Assembly (NCBI GenBank): GCA_017464045.1 | Contig: JAFUEG010000100.1 | Coordinates: 1 to 5,028 of the forward strand | DNA: 5,028 bases | Origin: Lachnospiraceae bacterium | Lineage (GTDB): Bacteria; Bacillota_A; Clostridia; Lachnospirales; Lachnospiraceae | Reading direction: 5' to 3' | Shown here: positions 1-4,585 of the stretch, one piece after another | How the letters are laid out: the number at the start of each line of letters is the position of its first letter | Numbering within the stretch: position 1 is the stretch's first letter | Made by a program: the position numbers and the translations under genes | Notes under the pieces: generated by a model | The model's input: the letters and a program-made list of their open reading frames with translations, nothing else | What the model was told of the DNA's origin: nothing | Database searches by the model: none

Positions 1-37
1 GCTTTGATTTATATTCTCCTGTAAAATCCTTTAACAT
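1..37 (-). CDS. N-terminal fragment of a gene leaving the window on the left
   Basis: Reading the minus strand from 37, an ATG opens 12 uninterrupted codons giving MLKDFTGEYKSK before the window ends. GGGGTGA (complement of 42-48), which contains the GGTGA core of a Shine-Dalgarno site, lies 4 bases before the ATG. An in-frame TAA at 55-53 makes this the first possible ATG start. Placement fits a gene following the feo operon on the same strand, separated from it by a terminator. The residues loosely recall the start of short-chain acyl-CoA transferases, but 12 residues cannot support a family call, so no function is assigned. The start call rests on the ribosome binding site and open frame only. 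Confidence 0.4.
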   Translation of the reverse strand, partial: MLKDFTGEYKSK

Positions 38-147
38 ATTATCACCCCGATATTATTTTCCCCTATAGTTTCTTCATTTAAAACAAAACTTTAACTAAAC
101 ATTTAACCATCCCCCACAGCTAAATCTCATATGTCAAAGCAAAAAAA

Positions 148-203
148 TACCATAAAATATTTTACCATAACTTTATTTTACTTACCATAATATTTTATCA
201 TAT
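148..203. repeat. Direct repeats of TACCATAA in AT-rich intergenic DNA
   Basis: TACCATAA occurs three times, at 148-155, 163-170 and 183-190. A degenerate fourth copy (TATCATAT) lies at 196-203. The second and fourth copies are preceded by the same AATATTTTA string. The spacing is 15, 20 and about 13 bases. The block lies 110-165 bases upstream of the putative minus-strand start at 37, so it could be a tandem binding site for a regulator of that gene. It could equally be a by-product of very AT-rich DNA. I saw no convincing promoter between the repeats and position 37; a TTGACA on the minus strand at 137-132 has no matching -10. Confidence 0.35.
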
Positions 204-227
204 CCTTAACGGAACGTCTTTACTTTA

Positions 228-243
228 TAGGAGAACTTTCCTA
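228..243. promoter_or_regulatory. Small inverted repeat TAGGA-N6-TCCTA
   Basis: TAGGA at 228-232 is mirrored by TCCTA at 239-243 around six bases. On the minus strand the right arm reads TTAGGAAAG (244-236), the same nine bases found in the spacer of the feo promoter (3438-3430, minus). This suggests, without proving, a second site for the same regulator, upstream of the minus-strand gene that starts at 37. The arms are short and chance is a real alternative. Confidence 0.25.
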
Positions 244-245
244 AT

Positions 246-324
246 CGAGTAGGGAAGATGAAATCGCACCCTACTCGCCGCGCCGCCCGCGTGTCACGAA
301 GTGACAATTTTCATTATGCGGGCG
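246..324. repeat. GC-rich nested inverted repeats, REP- or MITE-like palindromic element
   Basis: Three inverted repeats sit side by side. CGAGTAGGG (246-254) pairs perfectly with CCCTACTCG (269-277) around 14 bases. CGCCCGC (284-290) pairs perfectly with GCGGGCG (318-324), and nested inside it TGTCAC (292-297) pairs with GTGACA (301-306) around GAA. Positions 276-292 are almost pure G+C in otherwise AT-rich intergenic DNA. No reading frame of note crosses it. Such stacked hairpins after an operon are typical of repetitive extragenic palindromic elements; they could also stabilise or end transcripts arriving from the right. Whether the element is repeated elsewhere in the genome cannot be seen here. 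Confidence 0.55.
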
Positions 325-331
325 TGTGCAT

Positions 332-360
332 AAAATAAAAATGTGACAAGGCCTTGTCAC
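332..360 (-). terminator. Intrinsic terminator of the feo operon
   Basis: Positions 343-360 form the perfect 18-base palindrome GTGACAAGGCCTTGTCAC. In minus-strand RNA it folds as a seven-pair stem closed by GGCC, or slightly longer, and is followed at once by ATTTTTATTTT (342-332), the U-rich tract expected of a Rho-independent terminator. It begins 49 bases past the stop of the HMA gene, the last gene of the operon. Read on the plus strand the same stem is followed by GTTTGTGTC, which is not a U tract, so it is directional. Confidence 0.75.
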
Positions 361-389
361 GTTTGTGTCACGGACATAAACCTTGTCAC
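343..389. repeat. Cluster of CCTTGTCAC/GTGACAAGG repeats
   Basis: CCTTGTCAC occurs at 352-360 and again at 381-389, and its complement GTGACAAGG at 343-351. The related GTGTCACG lies at 365-372 and also at 291-298, inside the neighbouring palindromic element. Six GTCAC/GTGAC cores thus fall within about 100 bases. In minus-strand RNA both GTGACAAGG copies (from 389-381 and 360-352) can pair with the single CCTTGTCAC (from 351-343), giving mutually exclusive hairpins at the terminator. The shared core suggests this cluster and the 246-324 palindromes belong to one element. Confidence 0.5.
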
Positions 390-409
390 ATATATTCTTT
401 ACTATCTTT

Positions 410-763
410 TTATTCTTTTTCAGCCAGAAAATCCATCTCTCCAAGCAGCTTTATCACGTCATCCGTCATAGGTTTTTCCTCATAAGAAATGACCGCCTCT
501 TTTTTCTCAAGGCTTACGCGACAGGAAAGCCCGTCTATATTATTTACGGCTTCAGTGATACGCTTAACACAATTTTGACAGTGCATGCCATCTATATTAA
601 GCTTATAGCTGCCGACAGGATTTTTGAGTTTTTTATGCCTGACCTTAACCTTTTTGGTACCGCAGCAGGTCTCACCGGATTTCATTTTCTTAATAAGCGG
701 AAAGCTGATAATTAAAACCAAAAGCAAAACCGCAATTACAGTTATTACATTTGCAGCATTCAT
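410..763 (-). CDS. Membrane-anchored heavy-metal-associated (HMA) domain protein of the feo operon
   Basis: A 117-residue protein in three parts. Residues 5-24 are one hydrophobic segment, with lysines after it (25, 26, 28) that would keep the rest in the cytoplasm. Residues 29-49 are a short polar linker rich in lysine with a vicinal cysteine pair, C33-C34. Residues 53-116 form an HMA/MerP-like fold with the metal-binding motif GMHCQNC (C62, C65), followed by the family's usual KRITEAVNNIDGL helix. HMA domains bind soft metals such as Cu+ through the CxxC pair and pass them to partners. The N-terminal part resembles the small FeoB-associated Cys-rich membrane proteins, so this may be that module joined to HMA. 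AAGGAG (complement of 775-780) lies 11 bases before the ATG, inside the upstream gene, whose TAG directly abuts this start. The likely role is membrane-tethered metal handling beside FeoB. The metal is unknown. The domain call is firm; the role is inferred. Confidence 0.88.
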   Translation of the reverse strand: MNAANVITVIAVLLLVLIISFPLIKKMKSGETCCGTKKVKVRHKKLKNPVGSYKLNIDGMHCQNCVKRITEAVNNIDGLSCRVSLEKKEAVISYEEKPMTDDVIKLLGEMDFLAEKE

Positions 764-1015
764 CTAAAGCTTTTCTCCTTTTACCCAATAAACAGAAGGC
801 TTAAACTCCAATTTATGTGTACCGCAGCCCTTACAGCTTCCACAAGTCCCCGAGCAGCCTCCCTGACTTTTTTCAACAACACGTTTCACATAGCCAAGCT
901 GCTCATATCTTTCAAGTCTTGCATTGATAAGAGCCACCGACATATGTAGTTTTTCCGCAAGCTCCGGCATGGTTATCTGCTCTGAGTCAAGCATGAGTGA
1001 AAGTAATTCGTCCAT
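764..1015 (-). CDS. feoC: FeoC-like winged-helix protein with a cysteine cluster
   Basis: An 83-residue protein. Residues 1-50 fit a small winged helix: LLSLMLDSEQITMPELAEKL, then a recognition-helix-like stretch MSVALINARLERYEQLGYVKRV. Residues 54-64 carry four cysteines spaced CX3CX2CX2C (C54, C58, C61, C64), and a short C-terminal strand ends in VYWVKGEKL. FeoC proteins pair a winged helix with a cysteine cluster that can bind an oxygen-sensitive Fe-S centre; they act as a FeoB partner or protector, or as a local regulator. The tighter spacing here differs from the enterobacterial form. GGAG (complement of 1023-1026), 7 bases before the ATG, supports the start. It lies 54 bases after feoB, and its TAG stop is followed immediately by the ATG of the HMA gene in the same frame. 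The family assignment is good; whether it binds DNA, FeoB or both is not shown. Confidence 0.82.
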   Translation of the reverse strand: MDELLSLMLDSEQITMPELAEKLHMSVALINARLERYEQLGYVKRVVEKSQGGCSGTCGSCKGCGTHKLEFKPSVYWVKGEKL

Positions 1016-1069
1016 AACACCACTCCATAGTTATAAAATCAAATACATCTTTTTATACCTGAAAAACAT

Positions 1070-3076
1070 TTATAAAACCAGCACGGCTATATGATAAACA
1101 ACCGCTGCTAAAAGAAGCGCCGTCAATATGTAATAAAGACCTATCTTGGCTGTCCATTTTAAAGAGTGAGTTTCATTGTACGTTGAAACAACCGCCTGCA
1201 AACAAGGTATGTTAAATGTAACAGCAATGATAAACGCGAGAGCCTCCGCCTGCGGTATGGCTGCCGCAACAATTTGCGCAATATTGTCAGAGGTTGCTGC
1301 AAGTCCCGTAGTTGTATCTACAACGCTTCCGCTGTTCGCAAATATAGCTGAAAGAACACCCAGCACCGCTTCCTTTGAAACCATAGCTGCAAAGAAGGAC
1401 ATAAAGGTCTGCCACTTAAGCCCTATATAAGTTGAAACCGGCTCTATAAAGGTTCCGATTTTATAGAGTATACTTCCTTCTATACCACTCTTTGAGTAGC
1501 TTAAGAAGAAGAAAATGATACATACAATAAGCTCTATACTAAATGCCTTCTTAAATACATCCCACATACGCATAAGTGAATTCTTAAATATAAAGCCCCA
1601 TCTTGGCTTATGATACGGCGGAAGCTCCATCACGATACCGGTTCTTTTGTCCACAGGATTAAGCTTTTTGCCAAACACCTTGGCAGTTACAATAATATGT
1701 AAAAGCATGATAAGGAATATGAGCAGCATAACCAGCATACCGCCGCCTGTTCCGAAAAATGCATTGGCAAGTGTCGGTATAACCACAAAGGTTGCACCAC
1801 AAGGCACCGCCCATGCAACCGCTATAGTCATAATCTTTTGACCATAGGAGTCGATAACTCTGGCACCCGAAGTACTACCCATAGTACAACCAAAGCCCAT
1901 AATCATAGGCATAAGTGCCTTACCCTGAAGTCCGATTTTGCCCATCGAACGGTCAAACACGTAGGAAACCCTTGCCATATATCCAACCTCTTCAAGAATT
2001 CCGAAGACAAAGTTCATGGCAAATATAAAGCCAACCATGGCAACAACCCATCCAAGAGAGGTTATAAGCGTAGCCTTAATAAAATGAATTATCGAATCTG
2101 AAACACCCATTTTACCAAGCAGCGCATCTGCCGCCGGATTGAGTATGCTTGGAAGTGCACCTCCAAGTCCCATAATAGGCGCCGCAACAATCATTGCACC
2201 TGCAAGTGCAAGAATCATCATGCCAAACGCAACCCATTTACCACTTCTTGGACCGATGGCAGCTCTGTCAAACTTTGTAAGTAATTCAGACGGCTTTTTA
2301 GCATCTGTAACAACCTCATCAAGCAGCCCCTCTATCCACTTAAATCTTGCATCACTTGTATATAACGCACCCTTAGAGTTTGTTTCTATATCCTTTTTAC
2401 CCTTTATGGCAAGCTCTCTTATTATAGCCTCATCCTCTTCCAGAAGCTTCATGGCAAGCCATTCTTTAGAACGTCTTTCGCTTGCTATAACCGAAGCCGT
2501 CTCCATATATTTCTCAAATTCTTTTGCACCCTCGCCCTGTCTTACTATATCGTAAAGTGCATCGGCATTTAAAGTCTTTCCTGACTTTATTGCCTTTTCC
2601 ATACTTTTGAAAAATGAGTCATAGCTCTTTTTATCATATGCAACTATACTGCACACTTCTATTCCAAGCTTATCGGAAAGCTTTTTGGTATCAATCCTCT
2701 TACCCTTACTTTCAGCCACATCCATCATAGTCAAAACCAGCATAACCGGAGTACCTATACCTGCATAATCTGCCAACATATACATACTTCTTTCAAGCTG
2801 TGAAGCATCCGCCAAAAGACATACAAGATCCAAGTCATTTTTTGCAATATAATCTCTTGTAACAATCTCCTCGTCCGAATTTGCCGAAAGCGAATATGAG
2901 CCCGGCAGGTCTGCCACCTGATATGTAACATCATTATGTGTAAATGTACCTTCTTTTTTCTCAACCGTCTTACCCGGCCAGTTTCCGACATGCTGATGCA
3001 TACCTGTTAAAGAATTGAAAACTGTGGATTTACCGGAGTTAGGCTGTCCAAGTAAAGCAATTTTTTTGTTATCCAT
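1070..3076 (-). CDS. feoB: FeoB-family GTPase-coupled metal (ferrous iron) transporter
   Basis: A 668-residue inner-membrane transporter, shorter than the usual 700-800. The N-terminal G domain has the P-loop GQPNSGKST (10-18), switch threonine T37 in GNWPGKTVEKKEG, and G3 DLPG (56-59). G4 reads TMMD (116-119) where most FeoB have NxxD. Residues about 160-270 are the helical spacer domain, including WLAMKLLEED. Roughly eight membrane segments follow from 278 to the end. Gate regions include GYMARVSYVFDR (365-376), GFGCTMGSTSGAR (394-406), SKEAVLG (567-573) and NIPC (622-625). The usual GFGCNVP and CSARLP motifs are replaced (AVPCGATFVVIP at 423-434). FeoB imports Fe2+ under low-oxygen conditions; some relatives carry Mn2+, so the metal is not certain. 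The start overlaps the feoA stop by one base (TAATG), with GGAGGT (complement of 3086-3091) 9 bases upstream inside feoA. Confidence 0.95.
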   Translation of the reverse strand: MDNKKIALLGQPNSGKSTVFNSLTGMHQHVGNWPGKTVEKKEGTFTHNDVTYQVADLPGSYSLSANSDEEIVTRDYIAKNDLDLVCLLADASQLERSMYMLADYAGIGTPVMLVLTMMDVAESKGKRIDTKKLSDKLGIEVCSIVAYDKKSYDSFFKSMEKAIKSGKTLNADALYDIVRQGEGAKEFEKYMETASVIASERRSKEWLAMKLLEEDEAIIRELAIKGKKDIETNSKGALYTSDARFKWIEGLLDEVVTDAKKPSELLTKFDRAAIGPRSGKWVAFGMMILALAGAMIVAAPIMGLGGALPSILNPAADALLGKMGVSDSIIHFIKATLITSLGWVVAMVGFIFAMNFVFGILEEVGYMARVSYVFDRSMGKIGLQGKALMPMIMGFGCTMGSTSGARVIDSYGQKIMTIAVAWAVPCGATFVVIPTLANAFFGTGGGMLVMLLIFLIMLLHIIVTAKVFGKKLNPVDKRTGIVMELPPYHKPRWGFIFKNSLMRMWDVFKKAFSIELIVCIIFFFLSYSKSGIEGSILYKIGTFIEPVSTYIGLKWQTFMSFFAAMVSKEAVLGVLSAIFANSGSVVDTTTGLAATSDNIAQIVAAAIPQAEALAFIIAVTFNIPCLQAVVSTYNETHSLKWTAKIGLYYILTALLLAAVVYHIAVLVL

Positions 3077-3300
3077 TATGCACTGACCTCCACCTTAATT
3101 CTCTCTGATTCCTCACGATTTAAAGCAATCATGGTATCTCTGCCATAGATAAGCAGTGGCTTCTTTTTTACATTTTGAAGCATCTCAACCTTACATCCGA
3201 CATTTAAGCCTATAGATGTAACTCTTGAAAGATATCTTCTGTCACCATCTATCTGCACTATCATGGCTCTCTCACCTTTCTTAAGTTCAGTTAAATTCAT
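3076..3300 (-). CDS. feoA: FeoA, SH3-like partner of FeoB
   Basis: A 74-residue cytosolic protein of typical FeoA length and pattern. It begins MNLTELKKGERAMIVQIDGD; the central SRVTSIGLNVGCKVEML matches the family's conserved (L/V)-x-x-(L/I)-G-L-x-x-G turn, and it ends with a strand and helix (MIALNREESERIKVEV). FeoA is thought to bind FeoB and to be needed for, or to tune, metal uptake. It is the first gene of the operon. AGGAGA (complement of 3309-3314) lies 8 bases before the ATG, a good ribosome binding site. Its TAA stop shares a base with the feoB ATG, implying translational coupling and roughly matched synthesis. No key feature is missing. Confidence 0.93.
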   Translation of the reverse strand: MNLTELKKGERAMIVQIDGDRRYLSRVTSIGLNVGCKVEMLQNVKKKPLLIYGRDTMIALNREESERIKVEVSA

Positions 3301-3336
3301 AATCCTTGTCTCCTATCCTCTTAATTAACCCTGTCA

Positions 3337-3358
3337 AAACTCATAGATAAATGAGCTT
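3337..3358 (-). promoter_or_regulatory. Possible hairpin in the feo leader
   Basis: In minus-strand RNA, AAGCUCAU (3358-3351) can pair with AUGAGUUU (3344-3337) across UUAUCU, giving eight pairs including one G-U. It lies about 37 bases before the feoA start in a leader of about 110 bases, counted from the predicted transcript start. It is not followed by a long U tract and I recognise no riboswitch fold. It is a weak candidate for leader control and may be fortuitous. Confidence 0.25.
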
Positions 3359-3416
3359 GGTATTTATTACCTGCCAATCATCATTTAAACTAAACAGGGC
3401 TTTACAAACAAAGGGT

Positions 3417-3445
3417 ATTATATGTTAGTCTTTCCTAACTTTCTA
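3417..3445 (-). promoter_or_regulatory. Promoter of the feoA-feoB-feoC-HMA operon
   Basis: On the minus strand a perfect -10 TATAAT lies at 3422-3417. A -35-like TAGAAA (four of six matches) lies at 3445-3440, exactly 17 bases apart. Transcription would start near 3410, leaving a leader of about 110 bases before feoA. The 17-base spacer is occupied almost wholly by a GTTAG/CTAAC inverted repeat, which suggests direct repression. A weak -35 is common where a promoter is mainly regulated by a repressor. Confidence 0.6.
3424..3439. promoter_or_regulatory. Inverted-repeat operator in the feo promoter spacer (DtxR-like?)
   Basis: GTTAG (3424-3428) and CTAAC (3435-3439) form a perfect inverted repeat around six bases, placed between the -10 and -35 of the feo promoter. 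A bound protein would block RNA polymerase. The arms GTTAG/CTAAC and TTAGG occur in boxes of DtxR/IdeR-type iron repressors, but their spacing differs from the classical 19-base box. It does not resemble a Fur box (GATAAT-type). The position argues strongly for an operator; the identity of the repressor is a guess. Confidence 0.5.
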
Positions 3446-3467
3446 TGCCATTTTGACAAAAAAGGAC

Positions 3468-3506
3468 ATTTTAGCACTTGTTTTCGATAAAATAAAATGC
3501 TAATAT
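3468..3506 (+). promoter_or_regulatory. Promoter of the AraC-family gene with a flanking inverted repeat
   Basis: A -35-like TTGTTT (3478-3483) is followed after 17 bases by TAATAT (3501-3506), preceded by TGC at 3498-3500 so that it forms an extended -10. Transcription would begin near 3513, just before the ribosome binding site. ATTTTAGCA (3468-3476) and TGCTAATAT (3498-3506) form an inverted repeat with eight of nine pairs, about 30 bases centre to centre. One arm abuts the -35 and the other covers the -10, a layout suited to a dimeric regulator and possibly to autoregulation. Confidence 0.45.
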
Positions 3507-3534
3507 TTTATATGTATAAGGAGACTAAACACAT

Positions 3535-4476
3535 ATGAAAAAGGACGATTTTTCACATAAATTTTACACTGATTTTCCTTTGGTATATGACGATATAATC
3601 ACTCTTCACAACGAATTTGAAGACGGATATGTCGACAATACCTTCTATCCTTTTCTTCCCGGTATATATGTTTGTCTAAATGATGTTCATGCCAAAAATA
3701 TACCTATGAATGATTTTTTATCAGATAAAAAAATCTTCCTGATTAACTACTGTATTTCAGGAAGATGTGAATTTAAGATTTCAGAAAATGTATATAAATA
3801 TGTCAAAGATAACTACACAAGTGTCGGCTCCTACACAGTCCGCGATGAATTTTATTATCCCTCTGGATATTATCTGGGATTTGAGATATTTATATATGAA
3901 GAGATGTTTACTGATGAAACAAGAGATGTAATAAAGCAGTTCAATATAAACCTTGACACTTTAGCCTATAAGTATAATAACAAGGAAAAGCTCACTTTAC
4001 TTGAAACCAATATCAGTATGCAAAGACTCTGGCTTGAATTATACAATAGCAAAAGCCCCGACAAGGGACTCATAAAATTAAATATACTTAAGATACTTCA
4101 TCACCTTACCAACAGCAAAAGTGTTATACCCGCAACCAGCTCTTACCTTACTAAAAATCAGGCAGAGCTTGCAAAAGAGGTATACGAAATGCTGACTTTT
4201 GATATCTCAAAACACATATCCATGCGTGAAATATCCAAGAAGCTAAATGTTAGTGAAACCAGCTTAAAAAACTATTTTTCCGCAATGTTTGGAAAGACCG
4301 TCTCCGATTATATGAGAAGCATACGGCTTAAAAAAGCGTCCGATCTTTAGAAAAACAGCGGCCTTTCTATATCAGATATCGCAAGTATATGCGGCTACAG
4401 TAATCAGGGCAGATTTGCCAAGGTCTTCAAAGAATACTATGGCATGCTGCCACTTGAATACAGGCATGCATTGTAA
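3535..4476 (+). pseudogene. AraC-family regulator interrupted by an in-frame TAG
   Basis: An ATG at 3535 follows AAGGAG (3518-3523) and opens 271 codons ending at TAG (4348-4350). The same frame then continues for 41 codons to TAA at 4474-4476, giving a normal 313-codon AraC protein if the TAG were read. Residues 1 to about 200 are a sensory domain typical of AraC regulators. Residues about 227-271 are the first helix-turn-helix (SMREISKKLNVSETSLKNYF). The second, SISDIASICGYSNQGRFAKVF followed by YYGMLPLEYR, lies wholly after the stop. The stop replaces a residue in KKASDL-x-KNSGLS, usually leucine in relatives; TTG to TAG is one base. As sequenced the product lacks half of its DNA-binding domain. 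Alternatives are low-level readthrough, a suppressor tRNA or a sequencing error. It diverges from the feo operon and may have regulated it. Confidence 0.85.
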
Positions 4477-4486
4477 CATTTTCCTG

Positions 4487-4515
4487 TTGACAAAAAATAA
4501 TTTATGCTGTAAGAT
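4487..4515 (+). promoter_or_regulatory. Promoter of the TetR-family gene
   Basis: A perfect -35 TTGACA (4487-4492) is followed after exactly 17 bases by TAAGAT (4510-4515), four of six matches to TATAAT. The predicted start near 4522 falls inside a long palindrome, so bound repressor would block initiation. It begins only 10 bases after the AraC-frame TAA, and no terminator is visible between the two genes, so some readthrough from the AraC gene is possible. Confidence 0.6.
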
Positions 4516-4539
4516 AACACCGTTACGTAACAATGTTAT
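4514..4539. promoter_or_regulatory. TetR-type operator, 26-base near-perfect palindrome
   Basis: The structure is ATAACA-CC-GTTACGTAAC-AA-TGTTAT: a perfect 10-base core (4522-4531), two mismatched bases on each side, and perfect six-base outer arms. Eleven of 13 symmetric pairs match. It overlaps the -10 and the predicted transcript start of the downstream TetR-family gene and ends 46 bases before its ATG. Size, symmetry and position are those of an autoregulatory TetR operator. The assignment to this TetR protein is inference from adjacency. Confidence 0.7.
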
Positions 4540-4585
4540 GTATCATGAAATTTAAGTAAACTATAACAAAAATTGGTATAACTAT

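Noticed and set aside
343..389. CRISPR array suggested by repeated CCTTGTCAC units
   Set aside because: The repeats are only nine bases, irregularly spaced and partly inverted, with no spacer-sized units and no cas genes nearby.
383..715. Plus-strand reading frame of 110 codons opposite the HMA gene
   Set aside because: It lies antisense to a protein with a clear HMA domain, has low-complexity Phe-rich sequence and no ribosome binding site; a shadow frame.
1176..2555. Several plus-strand reading frames of 64-138 codons opposite feoB
   Set aside because: All are antisense to the conserved feoB frame and show no recognisable domains or start signals.
2755..2991. Minus-strand 78-codon frame overlapping feoB in another frame
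   Set aside because: It overlaps the conserved GTPase domain and has a basic, low-quality composition typical of a shifted frame.
3332..3337. TTGACA on the minus strand as the -35 of a feo promoter
   Set aside because: A -10 at normal spacing would fall on the feoA ribosome binding site, and no TATAAT-like hexamer is there.
3301..3410. Metal-sensing riboswitch in the feo leader
   Set aside because: Only one weak hairpin is visible, and I recognise no conserved riboswitch core in about 110 bases.
3453..3458. TTGACA on the plus strand as the -35 for the AraC gene
   Set aside because: No -10-like hexamer lies 15-19 bases downstream; TTGTTT-N17-TAATAT with TGC is a better fit.
4348..4350. Genome-wide reassignment of UAG to a sense codon
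   Set aside because: TAG is used as the natural stop of the feoC-like gene in this same window, directly before the next ATG, so one split gene is not evidence for recoding.
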